From: Moritella sp. PE36
Lineage (GTDB): Bacteria > Pseudomonadota > Gammaproteobacteria > Enterobacterales > Moritellaceae
Assembly: GCF_000170855.1 (NCBI RefSeq)
Contig: NZ_ABCQ01000038.1
Coordinates: 1-44,314, forward strand
DNA length: 44,314 nt
Direction of reading: 5' to 3'
A model generated the notes under the pieces. That model saw nothing but the letters and a program-made list of their open reading frames with translations. It searched no databases and had not been told where the DNA came from. Both the position numbers and the translations under genes were made by a program. Positions 18,375-27,493 of the stretch are shown one piece after another (within the stretch, counting starts at the first letter, position 1; the number at the start of each line of letters is the position of its first letter).

Positions 18375-19556
18375 TTAAAATACCAAGCGACTGGTTAACC
18401 CATAAATATTGTTGTCATAACCTAAGCGAACATCTGATGATGACTTGGTCTCATGCTCATAGCTCAGTCCAAATGTTAGCCAATACCTTAATTGATAAGA
18501 CAGCGCGATATTGATGCTATTGCTGTTATCCTCACGCGCACTGTATTGGTACGTCTCATTGACATGTTGGTAAGCCAGTGTAGTGGATAAATTATAACGC
18601 CAAACGTGCTGCCAGTTAACCGAGCCCGTATTTTCTTTTATACTGTCGGCGGCGGTGATGGCATTCGTGATTTTTTGACTGGCCTTGATGTTGAATATGG
18701 AGTACGTTTTTGGCGACCAGCGAATACCGATATCCCAACTTGGGTTGGTTTTAGAGCCGCGGCTATTATCGGTAACATTAATTTTTTCATAGCCGAGTTT
18801 AACGCTGCCCTGTGTTTTACCACTGATATCCCAATTGATACCGCTATAGAGTAGGCTATTGATACTGTCTTTTGCGTTACTGTTGCCAGGGTAATTAGTC
18901 ACCTTGTTACTGATATCCACTAATAAGTTAACGCTGGCTGCGAGACGATAATAGAGCGCTATCCCGTAGTGATACTCATTAAAATCTGCCAAGGGTGTGT
19001 AATTGCTATTGCCCTCATCATAGCGTTTATTATTAACACTCAGCCTAGGAGCAAAGGTTAGTGTCGAGGATTGACTGCCATAGCGATAGTTAAGCGCTAT
19101 ATCCTGAGTATAAAAAATAGCGGGATCTGTCGCTTGGTCGTTACCCTCTGATATCCCGGTGTTAGCCGCGTCGTGGCTACGTTCAAATTGATATGATACT
19201 GCCAGTTGATGATGACTGTTCATCGCACGATTAATGTCTGCTTGTAATTTGTGGTCAGTATAGTTACTGGCTTTATTGTCACGGTATAAGCTTTGTTTGG
19301 CGCTGTAACTGAGAGAAAATTGATTGTTGTATTTCTCTCCTTGAATACGTAATTCTGGCATTATTTCAACTAAATTAGAGGCTTGCTTGTTATTCTTTAC
19401 ATTGGTGACGTTGTCATCGTGTTTATAATTAATCGCAATAGTGGGTATTATCTCAATGCCTAAGTCAACCATACCGGAGGGGGCGGGTGACGAGGCTGCA
19501 AGCAAGTAAAATGGCGCGGCGCATAGGGTGAATAATAAGTAACGTAATATCAGCAT
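18375..19556 (-). CDS. Outer-membrane beta-barrel protein of a polysaccharide exporter (VpsM-like)
   Basis: 393 aa. A signal peptide (about 1-20, ending LLAAS) is followed by roughly 16-18 alternating amphipathic strands with short turns, many ending in aromatic residues. The C-terminal residue is Phe (SRLVF), the usual outer-membrane insertion signature. It has the look of the BBP2/TIGR03016-type barrels found with exopolysaccharide genes. Between an OPX gene (17 bp downstream) and a Wzc-like kinase gene (16 bp upstream), it most likely forms the outer-membrane pore for the glycan. Specificity is unknown. An ordinary porin is less likely given this operon position. Confidence 0.78.
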   Translation of the reverse strand: MLILRYLLFTLCAAPFYLLAASSPAPSGMVDLGIEIIPTIAINYKHDDNVTNVKNNKQASNLVEIMPELRIQGEKYNNQFSLSYSAKQSLYRDNKASNYTDHKLQADINRAMNSHHQLAVSYQFERSHDAANTGISEGNDQATDPAIFYTQDIALNYRYGSQSSTLTFAPRLSVNNKRYDEGNSNYTPLADFNEYHYGIALYYRLAASVNLLVDISNKVTNYPGNSNAKDSINSLLYSGINWDISGKTQGSVKLGYEKINVTDNSRGSKTNPSWDIGIRWSPKTYSIFNIKASQKITNAITAADSIKENTGSVNWQHVWRYNLSTTLAYQHVNETYQYSAREDNSNSINIALSYQLRYWLTFGLSYEHETKSSSDVRLGYDNNIYGLTSRLVF

Positions 19557-19572
19557 TGGTGATTAAGCACGA

Positions 19573-21750
19573 CTATGATGCCAGTGCCGTCTCCTTCTTA
19601 TATTGATACTGGTACTGATAGCGTTTATCGTTTTTTAATGATTCTTGATTTAATATAATGCCATCGGTACTGACGCCATGTTTTGCCAGTAATTCGATAG
19701 TATTGCTGAGATCGCCAATTTTAGATTTGTTTGAACGGGTCACTAAAATATTAAAATCAGAGTGTTGACCAATAATGAATGCGTCACTGACTAACAGGCT
19801 TGGTGGTGAATCAATAATAATATAATCATATTGCGCTCTTAAAATGGCCAGGCAGCTGGCGAAGCGTGTTGAGCTAAGTAAATTTGACGGACTATCGGTT
19901 AATTCACCGGCACAAAGCACGGCTAATTTTGAGTGTGGGTCATGCCAGATATAGCTATTTAAATTACCACTTGTGGTCAAAATATCGACCAATCCCTTTT
20001 GGGTATTTGGGATCCCCATTTTTTTTCTTACCGATGGTTTCCTCATATCTGCTTCTAAAATAATGGTTTTATGAGATTGTGCTAATGCCATGGCGAGATA
20101 AATAGCCGAGGTACTTTTACCTTCCGCTATGGTGCTTGAGGTGAGCATAATGATTTGCTGCTTTTTGGTTCTCGCTGATAACTGCAGTGACGTACGTAAA
20201 CTTTGGGTGGCTTCAAAAATCATGCTGTTGGTCAGGAATAACTGTTGTGGAGACTTTAGGTGGAATTTTTTATCAATCATTTTTAAATTTGGCAGTGAGC
20301 CTAATAATGGCACAGATAAATTTTTCAGATTGTCTTGGTTGACGAAAAATAATGCGGTGATTAGCGCGTGTGCCACTAGCAGCATTAGCGTTAACAGGAT
20401 CACTAACACTAATATCAATACCCGTTTGGGTTTGAAAGGGGAACGCGGCGTTTTGGCTATGTCGGTGATGGTGACTGTGGATAGATTAAGATCATTGGTT
20501 AAACTGGTTTCTTTTAACCGCATCAAAAACATATTATAGAGTTGGTTACTGGACGTTAACTCGCGATTGAGCTCTGTATAGCGTGCTTTTTGTTTTATCA
20601 GGGTGCGGTGATCGGCTTTTTTTGCTTCTAATGCAGCAATTACCGCAGATTCATTTTGTTCCAGCAAGGTTAAGCTTTTTTTAAAACCGAGCGCCAATTG
20701 CTGCAGCGCTTTTTGGGCATTATCTTCTGCGACACTGAGTTGGGCATTGGCGTGGATCATTTTATCGTGAAGCGGGCCATAACGTTTCGATAGTTGCGCT
20801 ATATTATTTTTGGCGCGGGTATAATCATTTCTTAACTCGACGATCACGACTTGATTCGATAACGCTTTGATTGATGTCGAGGTGAGTAAATCTAAATCTT
20901 GCGCTTGATTGATTTGTCGGTATAAGGTTTGCGCGCTGATTAACTCACTTCTGATGGTATTTAATTTGGTGGTGAGGTTTTGTAACTCTGTGGTGGTGAA
21001 ATTATCAATACCGCTGTCATGAATTAAGTTTTCTTGCTGCAGGAAATCGGTCAGATTACTTTCTGCTAGATTCAAATTATCTTTGAGTACCTGTACGCCA
21101 TCTTTGAGCCAGAGTGACGCGGTGACCGTCTGCTGCACCCGAAAATTACGATTATGCTGGATATATACATCGGCATAAGTATTGGCGATTAATGCCGCTA
21201 AATCTGCCGAGTAATGTTCATAACTGATAGTCAGTAATGGGGTGTTTTTAATCAGGCTAATATGGACTGCGGATTTTATTTGGCCAATAAAATCTTGTGG
21301 GTCAATGATCGGTACTGACGTTGTTGTTGGTGACAGTCTGTTTTTTAGGTTATGCAATATTTCGGCGAATTTATTGCGCGGTTTATGCTGGGTGTAAAAA
21401 GGATGCTGAGATAGCGTTAATTTGCTAATGACTTTTTCGGTGATTAAATCGGAACGTAAGATCTCTATTTGAGTTTGAAAGTAGTCTTTATTGTTTATAT
21501 CGTTTTGCAACACACCTTGGATGGCGATGGGTTTAGCTTGTTGTATTTGTAATTGTAAAACGGTACTGGCTTTATAAATCGGCGGCAGGTCGGATATAAA
21601 CATGGCGGCAATAATGGCGACCAGGGTGGTGAGTACACAGATCCGCAAGAAAGAACGTCTAATTATATTAACTAGGTGCGTCAGATCAATTTCGTCTTGG
21701 CCTTGGCCTCCTTGTTGGAGTCCGCTGTGCGTCTCGAATTTTTGCCCCAC
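19573..21750 (-). CDS. Wzc-like polysaccharide co-polymerase with BY-kinase domain
   Basis: 725 aa. An N-terminal Wzz domain with one membrane segment (about 35-52) is followed by a long periplasmic coiled coil (about 225-420) and a second membrane segment (about 443-470). A cytoplasmic tyrosine autokinase completes it: Walker A SSTIAEGKST (about 535), Walker A' ILEADMRKPS and Walker B DYIIIDSPPS. The tail carries a tyrosine cluster, Tyr711, 713, 715 and 717 (RYQYQYQYKK), the expected autophosphorylation site. These proteins set chain length and gate export together with the OPX protein. It is the first gene of the trio, 202 bp after the LuxR-type gene. No cognate phosphatase or glycosyltransferase is nearby. 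Confidence 0.9.
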   Translation of the reverse strand: MGQKFETHSGLQQGGQGQDEIDLTHLVNIIRRSFLRICVLTTLVAIIAAMFISDLPPIYKASTVLQLQIQQAKPIAIQGVLQNDINNKDYFQTQIEILRSDLITEKVISKLTLSQHPFYTQHKPRNKFAEILHNLKNRLSPTTTSVPIIDPQDFIGQIKSAVHISLIKNTPLLTISYEHYSADLAALIANTYADVYIQHNRNFRVQQTVTASLWLKDGVQVLKDNLNLAESNLTDFLQQENLIHDSGIDNFTTTELQNLTTKLNTIRSELISAQTLYRQINQAQDLDLLTSTSIKALSNQVVIVELRNDYTRAKNNIAQLSKRYGPLHDKMIHANAQLSVAEDNAQKALQQLALGFKKSLTLLEQNESAVIAALEAKKADHRTLIKQKARYTELNRELTSSNQLYNMFLMRLKETSLTNDLNLSTVTITDIAKTPRSPFKPKRVLILVLVILLTLMLLVAHALITALFFVNQDNLKNLSVPLLGSLPNLKMIDKKFHLKSPQQLFLTNSMIFEATQSLRTSLQLSARTKKQQIIMLTSSTIAEGKSTSAIYLAMALAQSHKTIILEADMRKPSVRKKMGIPNTQKGLVDILTTSGNLNSYIWHDPHSKLAVLCAGELTDSPSNLLSSTRFASCLAILRAQYDYIIIDSPPSLLVSDAFIIGQHSDFNILVTRSNKSKIGDLSNTIELLAKHGVSTDGIILNQESLKNDKRYQYQYQYKKETALAS

Positions 21751-21885
21751 TTCAGATCCTTTGAATGCTGAGCGATAAGTTCACGTATCCATACGTCCTC
21801 ATTACTTAGCATTAGAAGTACCATGATTTTAACAAAAATGAAACATCATAAGTGGGAGCGGTCACAGAATTATTTAATTTAATGA

Positions 21886-21914
21886 TAAAAAAACCATATT
21901 GGCTATGGTTTTTA
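21886..21914 (-). terminator. Intrinsic terminator after the LuxR-type regulator gene
   Basis: On the minus strand AAAACCATA pairs with TATGGTTTT around GCCAA (arms 21890-21898 and 21904-21912), followed by TTTTTTTATC. It lies 40 bases past the regulator stop and about 135 bases before the Wzc-like gene. The export trio therefore probably has its own promoter in 21751-21885. Confidence 0.82.
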
Positions 21915-21952
21915 AGAAGTTTAGTCTAAGGGACTTTTGCTTAGCTGCTTTT

Positions 21953-22591
21953 TTAGATAAGACTTTCTTTTGCCCAAGATACTGCTTGCAGGCGATTTTT
22001 GACTTTGATCTTTTTAAATACATTATATAAATGTGACTTGATCGTGTGCTCACTGACATATAATGCATCGGCAATTTCTAAATTTGATGATCCCGTCATT
22101 AGCTGGCGTAAGATCTCTTGTTCACGTGTTGTTAGCTCTGGTTTTCGGTCTAAATCAACGGCTTTAGTTGAACGATAAATAGAGATCAAGGAGCTTAGCG
22201 TGCGTCTTGGCATCCAGAATTCACCTTCAGTGATCTTTTGTATGCCTTTGCACACCACATCGAGTTCATCACGCTTATTAAACACGCCGAATATCGATGG
22301 CCAAGTGGAAATGTTTTCCATCGTGGTATCATCACTTAAATTAATCAATGCTAACCGAAACATACCGTGATATTGCTTTAATTTGTTTTTCAGTTGTTCT
22401 TGCGAAGTGGCACTGAGATTATCTGTATCAACGAGTAATAATAAGTTGTCATCAATCGAGATCCGTTCAATCTCAGCTACTTCACGCAGCTGTTGCACCG
22501 GTATATCGAGTTTAGCTCTTAAGCAAGAGACTAACGTGGCAACTTGCAGACTAGGCTGAGACAGCAGTACTACATTTGGGTAATCCGACAT
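21953..22591 (-). CDS. LuxR/FixJ-type regulator of the VpsT/CsgD/QstR group
   Basis: 212 aa from the ATG at 22591, which has AAAGGA about 9 bases upstream; an earlier in-frame ATG at 22708 would add 39 atypical residues. A receiver-like N-terminal domain without the usual acidic phosphorylation pocket precedes a LuxR helix-turn-helix (about 150-208: LTTREQEILRQL, SNLEIADALYVSEHTIKSHLYNVF). In place of the VpsT c-di-GMP motif W[F/L/M][T/S]R it has Trp126-Met-Pro-Arg129 (FWMPRRTL), so nucleotide binding is plausible but unproven. VpsT and CsgD switch on biofilm matrix genes; QstR, which lies between uvrA and ssb in V. cholerae, acts in natural competence. Here it stands upstream of an export operon in the same direction. 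Which role applies is open. Confidence 0.85.
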   Translation of the reverse strand: MSDYPNVVLLSQPSLQVATLVSCLRAKLDIPVQQLREVAEIERISIDDNLLLLVDTDNLSATSQEQLKNKLKQYHGMFRLALINLSDDTTMENISTWPSIFGVFNKRDELDVVCKGIQKITEGEFWMPRRTLSSLISIYRSTKAVDLDRKPELTTREQEILRQLMTGSSNLEIADALYVSEHTIKSHLYNVFKKIKVKNRLQAVSWAKESLI

Positions 22592-23103
22592 ATGACTAAA
22601 TCCTTTAGTTTGTGTGGTGATATCCATATCTATGCTTAATTGCATTATAAAGCGATTAAACTTAGCTAATGACTTAATTAAAGTGTTAAATGTAGTACCT
22701 AAGTTCAATGTAACTTGGTACTAAAGTATTAACGCCTAGTGGAGGCGGCAAGTTAACCTCGCTGGAAACTTAATGTTAACCAGTTGTTAACTTCAGTTAA
22801 CATATCGGGGTGGCATAAATGAGTCAAGTTGGCATTGAGTTTTATCGCGACTCATACTTTTATCTTTTAGCTATATTGATGGTTTAATCGGGTGTAAAAC
22901 TTTTGTTTTCATTGTGTTAGCAGGTTATATTGGCGTTTTATTTCGTTAGATATTATTAACTTGGTGTTTTACGGTTATTTTTGTTTTTTGTTAATGCTAA
23001 AGCATGGCTAGCATCATTGTGGTTGTTTTAAATAAATTTTATTGTCAGCTGGAATGACGTGTTAACATGGCGCTGTAAATATTAAGGGGTTGATGGATTA
23101 ATT
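22592..23103. promoter_or_regulatory. 512-bp divergent regulatory region with phased GTTAAC repeats
   Basis: There is no credible gene between the regulator (minus) and the MFS gene (plus). The stretch is AT-rich, with a run of weak stop-dense sequence at 22840-23050. It holds four copies of the palindrome GTTAAC at 22752, 22775, 22786 and 22796. The last three are spaced 11 and 10 bp, so they lie on one face of the helix; a fifth copy is at 23061. This looks like a binding array for a multimeric regulator, possibly autoregulation of the LuxR-type gene. Promoters for both flanking genes are expected here but I cannot place them firmly. Confidence 0.4.
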
Positions 23104-24477
23104 ATGGATAATGTAGCTTTATCTAAATTAGAGCAAAAAACAGCAGTGTCGTTAGCATTGGTCTTTGGCTTAAGAATGCTTGGTTTATTTATGATCATGC
23201 CGGTTTTTGCTATTTATGGACGCGATTTAATTGGTTATTCACCACTTTGGGTCGGTATCGTCATTGGTGCTTATGGGTTAACCCAAGCGATATTGCAAAT
23301 ACCGATGGGACAATTATCTGACCGTATCGGTCGTAAGCCGGTTATTATTGCGGGTTTAGGTTTGTTTTGTGTAGGCAGTATCGTTGCTGGTATGGCTGAT
23401 TCTGTTTATGGTGTGGCTTTTGGACGTATAATCCAAGGTACGGGGGCTGTTGCCAGTGCAATTCTTGCGTTAGCGGCGGATATAACCCGTGAGCAACAAC
23501 GTCCGAAAGTGATGGCTGTTATCGGTATGTGTATCGGGCTGTCCTTTGCTTTTTCGCTGGTGGCTGGACCAGTTTTAGCACAGTGGATCGGCCTTAAAGG
23601 TATTTTCTTTGTCACTGCAGCATTGGCGATTGTTGGTATGTTGGTGGTGCATTATATTGTACCGAACTCGACAACCAAAGCACCTGCTGGTGATGCGAGT
23701 ACCAATAGCAAAAAATTAAGAGCCATGTTGCGTAATCCGCAATTATTGCGTCTCGATGTTGGTATCTTTTTATTACACTTAACCCTGACGGCGGTATTTG
23801 TATCACTGCCATTTGAATTAGAAGCGGCAGGACTGGTTGGTGAGCACCACTGGTGGGTATATTTCCCGGCATTACTGCTATCATTTGTACTGATGGTGCC
23901 TATGTTGATTATTGCGGCGAAAAAGAAAATGAATAAACAATTTTTCTTATTCTCGATTGCATTAATGGGCCTTGCGCTGTGCGTGATGGGTTTTGCAAGT
24001 GGTAGTGTGTGGTTATTTGCACTTGCTATCGTGTTGTATTTTACCGCCTTTAACTTTTTAGAAGCATCGTTACCTGCGATGATCTCGATGTCGGCACCGG
24101 CGGGTGCAAAAGGCTCGGCAATGGGCATCTATTCTACATCACAATTTGCAGGTGCATTTTGTGGCGGTATTATCGCCGGTAGTTTGTATTCTCAACTGGG
24201 TTCACAAGGTTTATTTTTTATCATTGCTGCAGTAATGATAGTGTGGTTTGTTATTTCTTTGGGTTTAGAAAATGTCGGTCAAGTGAAGGCGCATACCATC
24301 GCAGTGACGATCGCAAACCAAAGAGAAGCTGAATTAATAGCCGAAAAGCTAATATCGCTTTCCGGTATTAATGAAGCTGTAGTAGTATTAGAAGAGCAGG
24401 TTGCTTATTTAAAAGCGACCAAAGATTTTGAAATAGACCAGGCTTTGAACCTGGTTCGTGAACAGCACAGGAGCTAG
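23104..24477 (+). CDS. MFS transporter with C-terminal YAM-like domain (YajR-like)
   Basis: 457 aa, about 12 membrane segments. MFS motif A is clear in the 2-3 loop ([14 protein letters not shown], about residues 69-82). A soluble C-terminal domain of about 65 residues (about 392-457, [21 protein letters not shown] and onward) has the ferredoxin-like beta-alpha-beta pattern of the YAM domain of E. coli YajR. It is probably a proton-driven exporter; the substrate is unknown. AAGGGGTTGATGG lies upstream of the ATG. The stop is 1 base before the ssb start, so ssb is likely co-transcribed. A similar MFS-ssb neighbourhood next to uvrA is known in Shewanella. Confidence 0.85.
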   Translation: MDNVALSKLEQKTAVSLALVFGLRMLGLFMIMPVFAIYGRDLIGYSPLWVGIVIGAYGLTQAILQIPMGQLSDRIGRKPVIIAGLGLFCVGSIVAGMADSVYGVAFGRIIQGTGAVASAILALAADITREQQRPKVMAVIGMCIGLSFAFSLVAGPVLAQWIGLKGIFFVTAALAIVGMLVVHYIVPNSTTKAPAGDASTNSKKLRAMLRNPQLLRLDVGIFLLHLTLTAVFVSLPFELEAAGLVGEHHWWVYFPALLLSFVLMVPMLIIAAKKKMNKQFFLFSIALMGLALCVMGFASGSVWLFALAIVLYFTAFNFLEASLPAMISMSAPAGAKGSAMGIYSTSQFAGAFCGGIIAGSLYSQLGSQGLFFIIAAVMIVWFVISLGLENVGQVKAHTIAVTIANQREAELIAEKLISLSGINEAVVVLEEQVAYLKATKDFEIDQALNLVREQHRS

Positions 24478-24478
24478 C

Positions 24479-25132
24479 ATGGCCAGTCGTGGCGTAAATA
24501 AAGTAATTATTCTTGGTAATTTAGGTAATGATCCTGAAATCCGCTCATTTCCAAATGGTGGCGCGGTTGCCAATCTAACAATTGCGACAAGTGAATCATG
24601 GCGTGATAAGCAAACTGGCGAACAGCGTGAGAAAACAGAGTGGCACCGTGTTGCAGTATTCGGGAAATTAGCTGAAATTGCAGGTGAATACTTACGTAAA
24701 GGTTCACAGGTGTATATTGAAGGCGCATTACAAACACGTAAATGGCAAGATCAAAATGGCCAAGACCGTTACACTACAGAAGTAGTAGTACAAGGTTTTA
24801 ACGGCGTAATGCAAATGATTGGTTCGCGTCAAGGCGGTCAACAACAGCCTGCTGCTGGTGGTACTTACAATAGTAATAGCAACCAACAGCCACAACAGCA
24901 GAACCAAAATGCGGGTTGGGGTCAACCACAACAGCCTGCTGCTGCACCGCAACAACAGGGTGGTTATAACCAACAACCACAACAACCATCACAGCAAGCA
25001 CCACAACAGGCGCCACAGCAACAAAGTTATGCTCCACAACAGCAAACTCCAGCTGCAGCACCTCAGCAACAAGCTCCGCAACAAGGTTTTAACGAACCGT
25101 CTGCAGATTTTGATGATGATATTCCGTTCTAG
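24479..25132 (+). CDS. ssb: Single-stranded DNA-binding protein
   Basis: 217 aa from the ATG at 24479, preceded by CAGGAGCTAGC; an in-frame ATG at 24458 lies inside the MFS gene and is unlikely. An OB fold (about 1-112: [38 protein letters not shown]) is followed by a long linker (about 115-205) made of Gln, Pro, Ala, Asn and Gly, and the acidic tip DFDDDIPF that recruits repair and replication partners. The linker is longer than in E. coli SSB (178 aa). An inverted repeat ACCAGG/CCTGGT (24437-24455) lies just upstream, inside the MFS gene. A terminator follows at 25189. Confidence 0.97.
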   Translation: MASRGVNKVIILGNLGNDPEIRSFPNGGAVANLTIATSESWRDKQTGEQREKTEWHRVAVFGKLAEIAGEYLRKGSQVYIEGALQTRKWQDQNGQDRYTTEVVVQGFNGVMQMIGSRQGGQQQPAAGGTYNSNSNQQPQQQNQNAGWGQPQQPAAAPQQQGGYNQQPQQPSQQAPQQAPQQQSYAPQQQTPAAAPQQQAPQQGFNEPSADFDDDIPF

Positions 25133-25188
25133 ATCCCGTATTTATTAAAAGTGTAATAATAAGTACCTTTAACTAGATGAATATCCCT

Positions 25189-25217
25189 AAACCCAGCGTA
25201 ACTGCTGGGTTTTTTTA
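25189..25217 (+). terminator. Intrinsic terminator after ssb
   Basis: AACCCAGC (25190-25197), loop GTAACT, GCTGGGTT (25204-25211), then TTTTTT. It lies 57 bases past the ssb stop. The remaining 209 bases before csrD are AT-rich with no gene and presumably contain the csrD promoter. Confidence 0.93.
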
Positions 25218-25426
25218 TTTTTGATGATTTTGGAGTAATCGATAATTATCTATGCTTAGTGTCTGCTTTGGTATTTTTTATTGTGTTAAGACCACATGAT
25301 ATTAGTTTTTTATATGTTATTAACAGCAGAATACAGTAGAATAATTAACTATATCGGTACTCTGTTGCCGTTACCATAATTTGTGTTTTAATCATGAAAT
25401 TCTGATATAGGGATGTATAAGAATAT

Positions 25427-27343
25427 ATGAAATTTACCAATAAACTGATTGGTTTTATTATTTTTTGTGTGCTCTCATCAGTCGGTGTGGTACTGCTCGG
25501 CGGCGGCGTTAGTTTACGTGGTCTGGCGATTGAAACCCAAAAACAAAATATCTCTCGATTGATTGATGTGATGGATGAGCAGTTGGCAATGGAAGATAGC
25601 GAACCACGCTTTGCATTCTGGCTACCTGAATTATTACGTGCGCATTCGGTATTAGAGCTTACGGTGGAAAAAAATGGCATCGTCAGTTACGACTTTAGGG
25701 CGCTAACGCCAGATACCTTTGCCGTCACTTCTTTCCTGAAAGAATACCATTTTGAGTTGCAAGCAAACAGTGATTTTACGGCTAAAGTTGTCATGCTTTC
25801 GCCGTATTATGCGATGGAATACCCACCGGAATTATTCACCGGTGTAAGTATGGGGTTACTCATTGCTTTGTTCGGGTTAGTTATTGCAATTAGGCTGCTT
25901 AAAAAGGGCATGTATGGGGCTGAATTACTGTCCATGCGCAGTTATAAGATCCTTAATGGCGATCACGTTAAAGTGGCGGTGGGCTCTGAGTCTGAGTGGC
26001 CCAAAGCAACTAGCCGAGCGTTTGATAAACTCATTGCCGATCTCGAAGATACCAAGCAAGAGCGTAGTCGTTTTGATTCTTATATGCGTACCAATGCTTT
26101 TGTTGACGCATCTACTGGTATTGGTAATCGTGACTTCTTTTTAAATCAATTAGAAGCGATGCTATCTGATCCCGGTGTCATCGCGGGTACCGTTATCAAG
26201 ATTGAACTCTATGAGTTATCGCAATTAAATTATGACCATGGTGTTGCAGGTGTCGACGGAATGGTGAAGTCGGTCAGTGAACTGTTAAGTAAATTTGTCG
26301 ACCGTTTTACTGGCTCTGTGCTGGCGCGCTACCGCGGTGATCAGTTTATGATTTTGCTGCCCAGGATCACCGGCTCGGAATCTGAAATTGTGATGAAGCA
26401 GTTGTATAAACTGCTAACGAGAGTGGGCTTATCAACGCCGGTCGATTGCGATGAGTTGTTTTATACTGGTGTCGCTATCTATCATTATGGCGAACAGGCA
26501 GAAGAGGTATTAGAAAACGTTGATCAAGCATTAAAAATTGCGGTGTTACAAGGCTGTTCAGGTTGGTTTTTATATGAGCAAGATGAGCAGACGCCTGTCT
26601 ATGCCAAAGGTACCGTAAGATGGCGTGGCTTGTTTGAGCAAACCTTTAAAAATAACGCGTTTCATTATGAGCAGCAATTAATTCTAAGCATGGCTGATAA
26701 TAAGGTACTGGGTCATGAAATTTACCCAAGATTGCAAGATGAAAATAATGAATGGATCCATGCTGGGGTCTTTTTGCCGATGGCAGAGAAGTGTGGTGTA
26801 TTGAAACGAATTGACCGTCTGACTGTGGAACATGCAATTTCTAATTTAGAGACTAGTGACCCTATTGCTTGCGGGATAAACTTAGATATTCAGAGTTATT
26901 TAGATAAGCGCTTTATGCGCGCTGTGTACTTAGATATTATTCGCTTACCCGTGGCATTACGTTCATTATTGTATTTTGAGATCCATGAATATCAAATTAA
27001 TCGTAATCTGGAGATGTTATTAGAACCGGCTAAAAACCTAAAAGCACTCGGTTGTTGCATCGCCGTGGATATGGTTGGTCAGGATGTGGTTGATTCTTCT
27101 TATATTAAGAAATTAAACGTGGACGTTATTAAGATCCACCCGAGTTTGGTACGTGACTTACATAAACGCCAAATCAATCAATTAGCGATTCGAAGTATTC
27201 TTGGTGGCACTGTTAACTTGGCCACGACTGTGGTCGCTGTTGGTGTTGAGTCGAAAGGTGAATGGGATGCGCTCAATAAACTGGGTGTTTATGGCGCCCA
27301 AGGTTATTTTTGTAATAAAGTCAGTGTATTGGAAGAATCATAA
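25427..27343 (+). CDS. csrD: CsrD-type degenerate GGDEF/EAL protein (MshH)
   Basis: 638 aa. There are two membrane segments (about 8-28 and 139-160) around a periplasmic domain, then a HAMP-like helix, a GGDEF-like domain (about 220-375) and an EAL-like domain (about 395-635). The GGDEF site reads RGDQF and the EAL motif region reads HEIYPRLQD, so neither cyclase nor phosphodiesterase activity is expected. In E. coli, CsrD binds EIIA-Glc and directs RNase E to degrade CsrB/CsrC, freeing CsrA. In vibrios and Shewanella the gene sits beside the MSHA locus under the name mshH. It is separated from mshI by 150 bp that include a TGATGGCCATCA palindrome (27434-27445). Confidence 0.9.
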   Translation: MKFTNKLIGFIIFCVLSSVGVVLLGGGVSLRGLAIETQKQNISRLIDVMDEQLAMEDSEPRFAFWLPELLRAHSVLELTVEKNGIVSYDFRALTPDTFAVTSFLKEYHFELQANSDFTAKVVMLSPYYAMEYPPELFTGVSMGLLIALFGLVIAIRLLKKGMYGAELLSMRSYKILNGDHVKVAVGSESEWPKATSRAFDKLIADLEDTKQERSRFDSYMRTNAFVDASTGIGNRDFFLNQLEAMLSDPGVIAGTVIKIELYELSQLNYDHGVAGVDGMVKSVSELLSKFVDRFTGSVLARYRGDQFMILLPRITGSESEIVMKQLYKLLTRVGLSTPVDCDELFYTGVAIYHYGEQAEEVLENVDQALKIAVLQGCSGWFLYEQDEQTPVYAKGTVRWRGLFEQTFKNNAFHYEQQLILSMADNKVLGHEIYPRLQDENNEWIHAGVFLPMAEKCGVLKRIDRLTVEHAISNLETSDPIACGINLDIQSYLDKRFMRAVYLDIIRLPVALRSLLYFEIHEYQINRNLEMLLEPAKNLKALGCCIAVDMVGQDVVDSSYIKKLNVDVIKIHPSLVRDLHKRQINQLAIRSILGGTVNLATTVVAVGVESKGEWDALNKLGVYGAQGYFCNKVSVLEES

Positions 27344-27493
27344 AGTGACTTTACGGAGATGATTTTATTATTTTAAAGTGTCGTTATTGTGCTAACCTCA
27401 CACTTTGCTTACTACTTAAAGCCGATTAAAGTATGATGGCCATCAAGTGATTTATAATGTAAGTATTCATTTATTTAGGTGCAATAGAATTTT

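Noticed and set aside
22592-22708. 39-residue N-terminal extension of the LuxR-type regulator
   Set aside because: The internal ATG at 22591 has AAAGGA at the right distance and gives the normal length of the VpsT/QstR group.
24728-25148. Several overlapping frames in other phases of ssb
   Set aside because: The repetitive CAA/CAG-rich linker is free of stops in several frames; composition explains them and no ribosome-binding sites fit.
25427-27343. Active diguanylate cyclase or phosphodiesterase
   Set aside because: The GGDEF and EAL motifs are degenerate (RGDQF, HEIYPRLQ); domain layout and location fit CsrD.
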